64,000 nucleotides of DNA from Dyadobacter sp. MSC1_007 (GTDB lineage: Bacteria; Bacteroidota; Bacteroidia; Cytophagales; Spirosomataceae): contig NZ_JAMOZL010000004.1 in the NCBI RefSeq assembly GCF_023667495.1, forward strand, positions 1 to 64,000. The letters run 5' to 3'. This document shows positions 43,271 through 51,504 of this stretch, in pieces; positions within the stretch are counted from its first letter, which is position 1; the number at the start of each line of letters is the position of its first letter. The translations under genes and the position numbers were made by a program. The notes beneath the pieces are model-generated. The model did not search any database. It had not been told where the DNA came from and saw nothing but the letters and a program-made list of their open reading frames with translations.

Positions 43271-43314
43271 AAAGGGCCGGAAGATGTCAAATCCCTCAGC
43301 CCTTTAAATTTTTT
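43271..43314 (+). terminator. Terminator after the Gfo/Idh/MocA gene
   Basis: aaagggc (43271-43277) pairs with gcccttt (43299-43305), followed by a T6 run at 43309-43314. The 21-nt loop is long. Confidence 0.55.
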
Positions 43315-43362
43315 CTCTCTTCCTTCCTCCTTCCTCCGTACTCCTTTTCTCCCTCCTCCCTA
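43315..43362 (-). repeat. Polypurine element (minus strand) downstream of exbD stop
   Basis: Almost pure C/T on the plus strand. The minus strand reads G/A-rich with GGGAGGAGGG (plus 43351-43360) and several GG runs. It begins a few bases after the exbD stop codon. The same ten-base core occurs twice at 60943-60967. Confidence 0.6.
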
Positions 43363-43367
43363 ATTTC

Positions 43368-43760
43368 TCATTTCGCGGTAGCCATCACCATCTTAATATC
43401 ATTCTTGGCTCCAATTTCCAGCACATCGACCAGGTCCTGAACAGCGAGGTTCTTGTCAACGCGAAGCACGACGGTCTTTTCTTCGATATTGGCAAATATA
43501 TTTTGAAGTTCGACTTCCAACCTATCAAACGGAACCGGCTCTTTATCAATAAAATAAGCCTTTTTATCGTCGATCGACAAGGTAATCTGTTTCTTGTACA
43601 TCTGCTGCGTCGCCGAGGCTTTGGGAAGCATCAGCTTGATCACGTTCGGATTGGACATCGTGGAGATGATCAAAAAGAACAGCAGCAAGAAAAACATAAT
43701 ATCGTTGAGCGAGTGCGTGAACACTTCCGGTGCAAACCGGCTCTTCCGACGTATTTTCAT
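43368..43760 (-). CDS. exbD: ExbD/TolR-type biopolymer transport protein
   Basis: 130 aa inner-membrane stator component that uses proton-motive force to power TonB- or Tol-type machines. One N-terminal transmembrane helix carries the essential Asp (SLNDIMFFLLLFFLI). The periplasmic domain has LRVDKNLAVQDLVDVLE. No SPAS-type signal peptide, as expected. It follows the exbB-like gene by 62 bp on the same strand. No tonB gene is adjacent, although two nearby proteins carry TonB C-terminal domains. Confidence 0.92.
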   Translation of the reverse strand: MKIRRKSRFAPEVFTHSLNDIMFFLLLFFLIISTMSNPNVIKLMLPKASATQQMYKKQITLSIDDKKAYFIDKEPVPFDRLEVELQNIFANIEEKTVVLRVDKNLAVQDLVDVLEIGAKNDIKMVMATAK

Positions 43761-43822
43761 ATTGTGGGCAAATATTGAGTTGTCAGATGTGAAAAGTCTA
43801 AACTCGTCACATCTTTAAATAT

Positions 43823-44503
43823 CTATTTAGCAGCAACAGGCTTTTGAAGCACATCAAGGAAATCCGATGCGGCCATTTGCAGTCTCAATGCAAAACGGTC
43901 GATTTTCATGTTCAGCAAGTGGTAACCTGCATAAGCGATCAGACCGATGATCAGACCGGAGCCGGAAGTGATCATTTTTTCATACATACCTCCTGCAATG
44001 GTGCTGATATTGAAGTCGTTGGAAATAGAAATGTCGTAAAAAATACGAATGATACCTGAGATCGTACCTACAAACCCGAGCATAGGCGCGATACCCGCGA
44101 TCACACCAAGGTAAGGCAGATTGCCCTCCATTCTTTGTATTTCGATCTGGCTGGCATTCTCGATTGTCGTCTCAATGTCCTTGATCGGATAACCGATACG
44201 GCCGATGGCACGTTCGAGTATGCGTCCGGCGGCATTGCGTTGGTTTCGGCAGAGTGATTCAGCCGATTTTAAGTTTCCCTGCTGGATAAAATCCTTCACA
44301 TTATCTACAAACTGCGGCTCAATTCTACCGTTCGCGCCGATACCCATGAAGCGTTCGATAATCAGAAAAAGCGTAGCCAGGAACAGCAATCCGAGTGGTA
44401 ACATAACCCACCCGCCTTTTGCGAGAAGATCAATTATGGAAAGGCCCTCAGTAGCGACGGGTGCAGCCAAAGTAGAGTCAGTAAGTGCTTGCAGAAGCAT
44501 CAT
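43823..44503 (-). CDS. exbB: MotA/TolQ/ExbB proton channel protein
   Basis: 226 aa with three transmembrane helices. The first is GGWVMLPLGLLFLATLFLII. The family motif NLPYLGVIAGIAPMLGFVGTISGIIRIF forms the second, and YEKMITSGSGLIIGLIAYAGYHLL the third. Pairs with ExbD to form a proton-driven stator. Starts at ATG 44503 (a second ATG follows immediately). No regulatory signal was identified. Confidence 0.92.
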   Translation of the reverse strand: MMLLQALTDSTLAAPVATEGLSIIDLLAKGGWVMLPLGLLFLATLFLIIERFMGIGANGRIEPQFVDNVKDFIQQGNLKSAESLCRNQRNAAGRILERAIGRIGYPIKDIETTIENASQIEIQRMEGNLPYLGVIAGIAPMLGFVGTISGIIRIFYDISISNDFNISTIAGGMYEKMITSGSGLIIGLIAYAGYHLLNMKIDRFALRLQMAASDFLDVLQKPVAAK

Positions 44504-44623
44504 ATCAGAAATAAAAAGTGAATGGTTAAGCTAATGAAACAGAGGTCAATTCTGAGTAAAAACAACTTTGAACATAAACGGAGCAAGTGCCCCCTTATTG
44601 TTTAAAGGGCAAATATAGGAAAA

Positions 44624-45244
44624 TTACTCTTTGGACGCAGGAAAGAGGCTGCTTACATTCTCGGCGCCGTCGTAAAGTTCGGCCATGAGCAGCGTAGCGC
44701 CGATTGTTTGAATGGTAATGGAATCGGTAAGGGAGAATGCGTCATCGGCCAGAATCCATTGATCATCGGGCATCCGCGGATAAACCTGCGCCTCGGTTTT
44801 CCGGGAATCTATCGTCACATATTCCTGCAAGGTTTCAATGTCGCGGTACAATTTGAATTTTTGGCCGCGGTCATACTCCGCGGTGGATGGCGAAAGAATT
44901 TCGATGATCACCGACGGGTTAGTGATGGTGATACGATCCAGTGTTGAAAATTTGTTCGGCCCGCAGACGATGATAATGTCCGGATAAGTATAAAGCGAAT
45001 TGGCCGGAATGTGAATCCGCTGGTCACTCGAAGAGCTTCGGCAGGATTTATTCTTTTTCAAAACAATCCCAACTTCTATTGAAACATTTTCCTTGACCCG
45101 GTTATGATCAGGTGCCGCCCCCGACATTTTGATAATCTGCCCCTGAAAGAATTCGCTCTTTTCAAAGGCGTCGTTTTCAAGCCGGAGATATTCTTCTTCT
45201 GAATACATGGTCGGAATTCGTATTGCGAGTCCTGTCATTGCCAT
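44624..45244 (-). CDS. Uma2-family (DUF820) putative endonuclease
   Basis: 206 aa. Core motifs of the Uma2/DUF820 PD-(D/E)xK fold: EKSEFFQGQIIKMSG near residue 30, YPDIIIVCG (Asp at about 89), VIIEILSPSTAEYDRGQKF (Glu at about 115, Lys nearby). The family is abundant in cyanobacteria and some Bacteroidota; cellular role not established. Starts at ATG 45244. Intact, unlike the copy at 37682-38263, to which its sequence is only distantly similar. Confidence 0.88.
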   Translation of the reverse strand: MAMTGLAIRIPTMYSEEEYLRLENDAFEKSEFFQGQIIKMSGAAPDHNRVKENVSIEVGIVLKKNKSCRSSSSDQRIHIPANSLYTYPDIIIVCGPNKFSTLDRITITNPSVIIEILSPSTAEYDRGQKFKLYRDIETLQEYVTIDSRKTEAQVYPRMPDDQWILADDAFSLTDSITIQTIGATLLMAELYDGAENVSSLFPASKE

Positions 45245-45371
45245 AGTGTGTTTTATTCAAATATACTTTTAATATATCAAATCTTGGAGATACAAAAAGA
45301 GCGATTATCCTGCGGCGGCAACGCTCTCTGGAGAAAATGTGTCTCAGGATTTATCCAAACCTTCCGACAGC

Positions 45372-45848
45372 ATGAAACAGCTCTTCCCTATTGCATTACT
45401 GCTGGTGGGCATGATCCAACAAGGTTGCATTGACTGCGGCCCCCAAGCCGAGCTGACAGCAAGGGTCTATTTCAGCCAGGACTCGTTGCAACTTGATTCT
45501 GTGTATGCGCTGAAAGCTGTTAACCAAAATGCTATTGCAAAACAAGTCAAAGCCTATCTGGGGCAACAGTCCGAGCTTGAACTACCCATTTCAATGCTTG
45601 CGGATACGACCACTTATGTCTTTTATTTCAAAGACCGTATCGACACGCTCTCCATCTATTATGAACGGGTGTTCAGGTACAAAGGCGATTGCGGATTTAT
45701 AACCGACGCACGAAAACCGAGTGGCAGGCATTGTGACGCGACATTCAGCAACGTCGACGTTTATTACGACACCTATGCCCGTAGCGGCAGCCTTGGCTTC
45801 CCTTTCGCAAATCCGGGAACTGGCATTTCAATTCAGATCACACTATGA
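45372..45848 (+). CDS. Lipoprotein, DUF6452-like
   Basis: 158 aa with a lipoprotein signal (LLLVGMIQQGCIDCG). The mature part is strand-rich, with DTTTYVFYFKDRIDTLSIYYERV and a CGFITDA motif, resembling the DUF6452 family pattern; the assignment is tentative. ATG 45372 is chosen because the upstream in-frame start (45339) precedes a normal signal peptide. Its stop overlaps the next gene by 4 bp (ATGA), so the two envelope proteins are coupled. Confidence 0.6.
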   Translation: MKQLFPIALLLVGMIQQGCIDCGPQAELTARVYFSQDSLQLDSVYALKAVNQNAIAKQVKAYLGQQSELELPISMLADTTTYVFYFKDRIDTLSIYYERVFRYKGDCGFITDARKPSGRHCDATFSNVDVYYDTYARSGSLGFPFANPGTGISIQITL

Positions 45849-46507
45849 AAAAACTCTTCCTTCTGACGGCACTCATTTTGGTTTTTTCACAGGCCTATTC
45901 GCAGGACACGCTGACCAGAAAAGGCTATATTGGGCTTGATGTGATCAACAGCCTACCATCAGTTATCCTCCCTAAACAATATTATATCCGAAACACGATC
46001 ATTATTGAGCCCTACTACTTGCTAGACCTTCCACGGCCGAACCGCCGTCTTGTACTTGGCACAGGTTTCGCGCACGGCTCCACGCACCAACACTTTGGTT
46101 TTGACCCCTCTCAGCATTTCAAAGGCGCCTATTTTCGGGCGGCACATGAGATCAAAAAAATCCGGAATCCGCGAAAAATGCTTCGTATCGGCTACGGCCC
46201 AGTCTTTGCAATTGCCGGGTACCAAGGAAAATTCCGGTTTGACGGCCCGACTTTCGGCGATTATGAAGGAGACTTCAAAGAGACAAATAATGTCGCACTG
46301 GGTATAGAAGCCTATTTCGGCCAGGATTTCAAAATAGGCGACAACTGGCTACTGCGGTTTACTGTCCGGAATGTGATGGGTCGCCGCACAAACGCGGATA
46401 CATATGTCCAGTACTTTCCAGGCTTTGGCTTCACGCCTAATGGATTCAATAATCGTTTTCTTTATTCGGGCGGATTGAGCTTGCAAATTCATTACAACGT
46501 ACGATGA
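45845..46507 (+). CDS. Predicted outer-membrane beta-barrel protein
   Basis: 220 aa with a signal peptide (LFLLTALILVFSQAYSQ) followed by alternating strands rich in aromatic and Gly residues, ending in GGLSLQIHYNVR, consistent with a small outer-membrane barrel. It may be a DUF6048-type partner of the upstream DUF6452-like lipoprotein (a pairing seen in Bacteroidota); this is inference. Translationally coupled to it. Confidence 0.6.
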   Translation: MKKLFLLTALILVFSQAYSQDTLTRKGYIGLDVINSLPSVILPKQYYIRNTIIIEPYYLLDLPRPNRRLVLGTGFAHGSTHQHFGFDPSQHFKGAYFRAAHEIKKIRNPRKMLRIGYGPVFAIAGYQGKFRFDGPTFGDYEGDFKETNNVALGIEAYFGQDFKIGDNWLLRFTVRNVMGRRTNADTYVQYFPGFGFTPNGFNNRFLYSGGLSLQIHYNVR

Positions 46508-46675
46508 TAGTGAAACACCATTTCCCCCGGTTTGTTCGTTTCCGAATAGTGAGAAATCTAAAAAACGCCCCGTTTTAAATTCCATCATTAGTTAAATCAA
46601 ATCTCTTTACATCTTTGTCAGCTCAAACTGCGTCATTCCATGCGCAGACATCAACATTTACCAAAACATATATAC

Positions 46676-47500
46676 ATGAAAAGCTCAACCTCTTTGCTAT
46701 CACTACTCTCATTTGTAATGTCGGGGTTATTGATAGCATCGTGCGCATTCCCTGATGAAAATGAAGACACCGACCCAATCGAGACGGGGAAGATCCAAAT
46801 TCAGTTTGATAATGTCGTAGGTAGCCAGGACTTGAAGCTCGACAGCGTCAGATATACCAATAGCGTGGGCGAGGATTTTACTGTCAGCAAGCTCAACTAT
46901 TTCATTTCCAATATCAAACTCACCAAGATCGACGGCAGCGTTTTTACTGTCCCGCAAGATTCGAGCTATTTCATGATACGCGAGGCGAATGCCGGATCGC
47001 AAAAACTGGTGATCAACAATGTTCTCACCGGCGAGTACACGGGGATCGAGTTCGTGGTGGGTGTAGACAGTGCCCGTAGCGTTTCGGACGAGTCGCAGCG
47101 AAAAGGCATTCTTGACCGATATAGCGGCCCTACCAATGAAGAAGCCATGTACTGGGACTGGAACCCCGGCTATATTTTCCTGAAAATGGAAGGGTCATCT
47201 GATTCCGCAATGACGGCAAACGGCAAGTACGAGTACCATATCGGCTTTTTTGGGGGCCGAACCGAGCGGACGCTCAATAATCTCAGGACCATAAAAATGA
47301 ATTTCCCGGGACAAAAAGCCATCGTTACGACCAGCATCGTGTCAAATGTGCTTATTCAGGCTAATATCCTCAAAATATTCGACGGCCCTACGCAGCTGAG
47401 TATTAGAAAAAGTCCGGGTATCATGTTTACAGATTCTTCAAAAAATGTCGCCGACAACTACGCAAATATGTTTAGTGTCAAGGAAATAAAAATTAATTAA
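46676..47500 (+). CDS. mbnP: MbnP-like copper-binding lipoprotein
   Basis: 274 aa with lipobox IASC. The MbnP pattern is clear: IQIQFDNVVGSQDLKLD at the start, SKLNYFISNIKL, FVVGVDSARSVS and MYWDWNPGYIFLKMEG. In characterised MbnP a Trp is oxidised to kynurenine by MbnH and forms part of a copper site; the Trp residues of the WDW motif are candidates here. ATG 46676 is chosen for the signal peptide. The MbnH-like gene follows by 21 bp. Confidence 0.87.
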   Translation: MKSSTSLLSLLSFVMSGLLIASCAFPDENEDTDPIETGKIQIQFDNVVGSQDLKLDSVRYTNSVGEDFTVSKLNYFISNIKLTKIDGSVFTVPQDSSYFMIREANAGSQKLVINNVLTGEYTGIEFVVGVDSARSVSDESQRKGILDRYSGPTNEEAMYWDWNPGYIFLKMEGSSDSAMTANGKYEYHIGFFGGRTERTLNNLRTIKMNFPGQKAIVTTSIVSNVLIQANILKIFDGPTQLSIRKSPGIMFTDSSKNVADNYANMFSVKEIKIN

Positions 47501-47521
47501 TCATCGCATCTAAGAGGCGGA

Positions 47522-48652
47522 ATGAAGCATGTCGCAGGCATATTGAGCATTACAGCTGCCATCCTGGCATTGGCGATCTCTTGCAGTAAGAAAACCGACA
47601 ATCCGGAACCGCTGCCTTCGGACAAAACGCCGACGCCTTTGCAATGGAACAAGCCTTCCCATTTTCCCGATCCGGTTTATGATTTGTCCAAAAACCCAAT
47701 GACAGTGGAGGGTGTCGAATTAGGACGATTCCTCTTTTATGACGGAATTCTGTCCAGAACGGACAAGATTGGCTGCGGGACCTGCCACCAGCAACAGGCG
47801 GCATTTACGCATCACGGCCATGATCTCAGCCACGGTGTCGATGATAAAATTGGAACCCGGAACGCGCCTTCCGTTCAGAATATGGCCTGGAATACCTCTT
47901 TTTTCTGGGACGGCGGCGTACATGATATGGACATGGTGCCGCCAGTGCCGATCCAGAACAAGGTGGAAATGGACGAACGGGTCGCCAATGTGATCGAAAA
48001 GCTAAAAAAGACGCCGGTAGCAGGCGCAGCTAAGCAGGTGGATTATCCCAAAATGTTCAAAGCCGCATTCGGGACCGACGAGATCAATGCAGAGCGGATG
48101 ATGCATGCGCTTTCGCAGTTTATGATGACGATGGTCTCCGCCACTTCCCGGTACGATTATTTCGTACGCGGCGACGCCTCTGCTTTAACGGCGCAGGAAA
48201 AGGAAGGAATGGCGGTTTTCATCCAAAAATGTGGTTCCTGCCACAGCGGGACGTTCTTTACAGACCAATCGTTCAGGAATAATGGCTTGATCCCGAACCG
48301 GATTAAAGACCAGGGCAGATATGATATTACATTGAATGAGAACGACAGACTGAAATTTAAAGTCCCGAGCTTACGTAACGTCGGCCTCACGGCACCTTAC
48401 ATGCATGACGGCCGGTTTACCACCTTGCAGCAGGTACTTGACCATTATGGCAATGATAAAATCAGTAGCAAGGACAGCATTTACGTTTCGCCTACACTTG
48501 ACCCATTGCTCAATGTCGCGGGCCAAAAACGGGGAATCAGCCTGTCTGCGACTGAAAAGCAAGCAATCATTGCTTTTTTGAGGAGTTTGAATGATGATGA
48601 TTTTATCAAGGACAAACGTTTTTCAGATCCCGGAATAGGGACATCTTTATAG
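47522..48652 (+). CDS. mbnH: MbnH/MauG-type di-heme cytochrome c peroxidase
   Basis: 376 aa lipoprotein (lipobox AISC) with two heme c motifs, CGTCH at 85-89 and CGSCH at 237-241, and distal features LRNVGLTAPYMHDGRF. The family includes cytochrome c peroxidases, MauG and MbnH, which oxidises a Trp on MbnP. Adjacency to mbnP makes MbnH the favoured role. Start ATG 47522, 21 bp after mbnP. Confidence 0.87.
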   Translation: MKHVAGILSITAAILALAISCSKKTDNPEPLPSDKTPTPLQWNKPSHFPDPVYDLSKNPMTVEGVELGRFLFYDGILSRTDKIGCGTCHQQQAAFTHHGHDLSHGVDDKIGTRNAPSVQNMAWNTSFFWDGGVHDMDMVPPVPIQNKVEMDERVANVIEKLKKTPVAGAAKQVDYPKMFKAAFGTDEINAERMMHALSQFMMTMVSATSRYDYFVRGDASALTAQEKEGMAVFIQKCGSCHSGTFFTDQSFRNNGLIPNRIKDQGRYDITLNENDRLKFKVPSLRNVGLTAPYMHDGRFTTLQQVLDHYGNDKISSKDSIYVSPTLDPLLNVAGQKRGISLSATEKQAIIAFLRSLNDDDFIKDKRFSDPGIGTSL

Positions 48653-48718
48653 CTTCGACTTTCGGCTTTCAGTATGTACCTTTGCCGAAAGCTGACAGCC
48701 GACAGCCAATAAACCACT

Positions 48719-49096
48719 ATGCGTTCCGCGATTGCCTACATATTGCTCATGGCCATTATGCTGCCCACGTTCAGTTCGTGGGGGACGATCGCGTATTATA
48801 AGCTCAACCGGGAATATATTGCCAAAGTCCTTTGTGAAAACAGGAAGCGGCCTGAAATGAATTGCGACGGGAAATGTTATCTCGCCAAAAAACTCAAACA
48901 ACAACAGGACAAGCAGGATAAAGAGACCTCTGATAAGGTGCAAAACACGCCTGTAATCCAGCTTTTCACGCCATTAGCGTATAATTACTCCTTCGAGCGG
49001 GTTGCCACATTTTTTTTGGAACCTACCCGCTTTTTCCACCTGGTTGCATGCTACGCTGCACCCGTTTCCAAGCTATTGCGCCCGCCCAAAAGATAA
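48719..49096 (+). CDS. Small membrane-anchored protein with CDGKC motif
   Basis: 125 aa with an N-terminal helix (AIAYILLMAIMLPTF) and LCENRKRPEMNCDGKCYLAK at about residues 39-58, i.e. three Cys including a C-x3-C pair. A charged Gln/Lys region and an aromatic C-terminal part follow. I do not know a named family. Its placement between the MbnP/MbnH pair and the TonB-dependent receptor suggests a metal-related role. A possible -7 box TACCTTTG (48677-48684) precedes it. Confidence 0.65.
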   Translation: MRSAIAYILLMAIMLPTFSSWGTIAYYKLNREYIAKVLCENRKRPEMNCDGKCYLAKKLKQQQDKQDKETSDKVQNTPVIQLFTPLAYNYSFERVATFFLEPTRFFHLVACYAAPVSKLLRPPKR

Positions 49097-49151
49097 GATT
49101 CAGGGGTTTAACCCCATACCTAACTGAATTTTAATCTTTATATCATTCTCA

Positions 49152-51497
49152 ATGAACCTGAAAATATTTTTACGGGTGTTACTATTATGTACATCCGTCT
49201 GCGGAGCCTATGCGCAAGGCATCCAGGGGAAAGTGTACGACTCGCAAACCAAAGAGCCCATAGTAGGCGCGACTATCCTGATCGTTTCTTCAAATACCGG
49301 CACCACAACTGACAATAACGGCCATTTCGCGCTTGCAGGCAGTGAACGCAATGTAACCGTCCGCATTTCGAGTGTAGGTTTTTCTTCAAAGGAAATCCAG
49401 GTTTCCGGCAATAAGCCCGTGACCATTGCCCTCGAATCCGAAGCGGAGAATCTGCAATCCGTAGTGGTAACCGGTAACCGCGAAGCCACATTGCGCACCG
49501 AAAGCCCTATCGCCATTTCCAAACTCACCCCAAGAATGATCGACGAGGCCAAACCGACGGCTATGTATGAGATTGTCAACAAGGTCCCCGGTGTTATGAT
49601 GGTGAATCTCGGCAACGAGCAGCATTCGATGGCGATCCGGCAGCCGTTCACTACCAATGCGTACTTCCTATATATGGAGGATGGCGTGCCGATCCGGCCG
49701 ATGGGTGTTTTTAACCATAATTCGATCCTTGAATTCAACCAGTTCGCCATTAGCTCGGTGGAAGTGGTAAAAGGGCCGGTGTCCTCTATTTACGGTCCGG
49801 AGGCTGTGGGCGGCGCTATCAACTTCATCACACAGCGGCCTACCATTTTACCCACAGCCAAAATCGGCATACAGGCCGACCAATGGGGTTATCAGCGACT
49901 GCAATACGGCGCTGGTGGGATGATTGGAAAATTTGGTGTGTATGTCGGTGGATTCGTCGCGCGCCAGCGCGATGGTTGGATGAAAAGTTCTGATTATGAT
50001 AAAAATTCTATTAATGCACGACTTGAATATCATCTCAGCCCATCTTCCCGACTCATTTACACACTGGCTTATAGTAAATACGATTCCCAAACCAGCGGAA
50101 GTGTCGATAGCGTGGCATTTTATTCCAGACAATATGTGAGTACTACCGACTTCACTTACAGGAAGTCCAGTGCATTGCGCAGCAGGCTCACTTATGAAAA
50201 AGACTGGCGGAATGGGTCGCAAACATTTATCACCGCTTTTGGACGAAAAAATGAACACGGCCAAAACCCGAACTACGGCATCCGCTGGACGTCCGGCCAA
50301 ACTACTGCGCGAGGGGAAATCAATTCGAGTAATTTCAAAAGTCTTGGTATAATCGCCCAGCACAGTCACCGCTTCGATTTCCTGAATTCCAAACTGATTA
50401 CCGGTGCGGTTTTTGACTTTTCGCCATCGACTTACTGGTCCTACCAGGTCGACCTGGCCGCCCAGCTCAGACTGGATAAAAAATCGGTCGAGAAATACAC
50501 GATCGTAAAGGAACGGCCCGATGTAAAGAATGCGGATTATGAAGCGGATATCAAAAATTCGGCTGCCTATGCGCAATATGACTTTGAGATTTTGCCCAAA
50601 TTCCGCATTTCGGCAGGCTTACGCTATGACCGGATGTCTTTCAGTTATATCAATTTCATGGACAGCACATCGGGCGGCAAATCTTACAGCAAAGTCACCC
50701 CGAAAATCGGCGCAACTTACGATCTGGGCAAAGGAAAGGGCATTTACGCCAATTACTCTCGCGGGTTTTCACCTCCCGGCCTTACTTCTATTTTCAGAAA
50801 ACGCACCACGCCGCTGCCTAATGGTGATCTCTTTTATTACAACCTTCAACCAGCCGAATTCAATAATGCCGAAATCGGTGGCTGGGCGTCGGTGCTGAAT
50901 AATAAAGTGTATCTCGACCTGGCATTTTACCAAATGAATGGCCGGAATGAGCTTTTAAATGTGAGATTACCCGATAATTCGTACGATTATCAATCTGCCG
51001 GCAAAACACTGCACCGCGGCGTTGAATTTGGCATTACTTACAAGCCTACAAAGGAATTTTTCTTCCGTTTCGGAGGCACCACCGCCATACATCGCTATGA
51101 CGAATTCGTGCTGAGCAACAAGCAATCCGACGCGGTGAAAAATGTGAATGGAATGGACATGCCTTCCTCACCACGCTGGCTTTGGAATTCCGAATTCAGC
51201 TATTATCCTAAGTGGTTTAAAAACTTCCGCAGTTCTGTCGAATGGCAGCATGTGGCTTCATACTACCAGAATCAAATCAATACTGTGAAGTATGAAGGGT
51301 ATGATATCCTGAATTTCAGAGTCGGGTATAACTGGAAAGGGGTGGAAGTATTTTCCAATATCCTCAACCTGACCGACGTGCTCTACGCGACGAATGCGAC
51401 CCGGGGCAACAATGCAACCGACCGCACTACCTACACTGCGGCAGCGCCAAGAACATTCATATTTGGCTTACAATACACTTTCACCGGCAAAAAATAG
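49152..51497 (+). CDS. TonB-dependent outer-membrane receptor, probable copper uptake
   Basis: 781 aa. Signal peptide, then an N-terminal CarboxypepD_reg-like domain (GKVYDSQTKEPIVGATILI), a plug (LQSVVVTGNRE, VNKVPGVMMVN, VVKGPVSSIYGPEAVGGAINF) and a 22-strand barrel ending in TFIFGLQYTF. It is a siderophore-type receptor rather than a SusC. The neighbours (MbnP, MbnH, PepSY protein) suggest copper or a copper chelate as ligand; iron chelates remain possible. Stop is 7 bp before the PepSY gene. Confidence 0.88.
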   Translation: MNLKIFLRVLLLCTSVCGAYAQGIQGKVYDSQTKEPIVGATILIVSSNTGTTTDNNGHFALAGSERNVTVRISSVGFSSKEIQVSGNKPVTIALESEAENLQSVVVTGNREATLRTESPIAISKLTPRMIDEAKPTAMYEIVNKVPGVMMVNLGNEQHSMAIRQPFTTNAYFLYMEDGVPIRPMGVFNHNSILEFNQFAISSVEVVKGPVSSIYGPEAVGGAINFITQRPTILPTAKIGIQADQWGYQRLQYGAGGMIGKFGVYVGGFVARQRDGWMKSSDYDKNSINARLEYHLSPSSRLIYTLAYSKYDSQTSGSVDSVAFYSRQYVSTTDFTYRKSSALRSRLTYEKDWRNGSQTFITAFGRKNEHGQNPNYGIRWTSGQTTARGEINSSNFKSLGIIAQHSHRFDFLNSKLITGAVFDFSPSTYWSYQVDLAAQLRLDKKSVEKYTIVKERPDVKNADYEADIKNSAAYAQYDFEILPKFRISAGLRYDRMSFSYINFMDSTSGGKSYSKVTPKIGATYDLGKGKGIYANYSRGFSPPGLTSIFRKRTTPLPNGDLFYYNLQPAEFNNAEIGGWASVLNNKVYLDLAFYQMNGRNELLNVRLPDNSYDYQSAGKTLHRGVEFGITYKPTKEFFFRFGGTTAIHRYDEFVLSNKQSDAVKNVNGMDMPSSPRWLWNSEFSYYPKWFKNFRSSVEWQHVASYYQNQINTVKYEGYDILNFRVGYNWKGVEVFSNILNLTDVLYATNATRGNNATDRTTYTAAAPRTFIFGLQYTFTGKK

Positions 51498-51504
51498 AAA
51501 TCTT

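Noticed and set aside
48660..48718. Inverted repeat gctttcag/ccgaaagc before the CDGKC protein gene
   Set aside because: The arms are only partly complementary and overlap a promoter-like TACCTTTG; not convincing as terminator or operator.
49848..50576. 242-codon minus-strand frame inside the TonB-dependent receptor
   Set aside because: Shadow of the beta-barrel coding sequence, no recognisable protein features.
46676..51497. Methanobactin biosynthesis cluster
   Set aside because: MbnP and MbnH are present, but no short Cys-containing precursor peptide and no MbnB/MbnC-like genes are seen.
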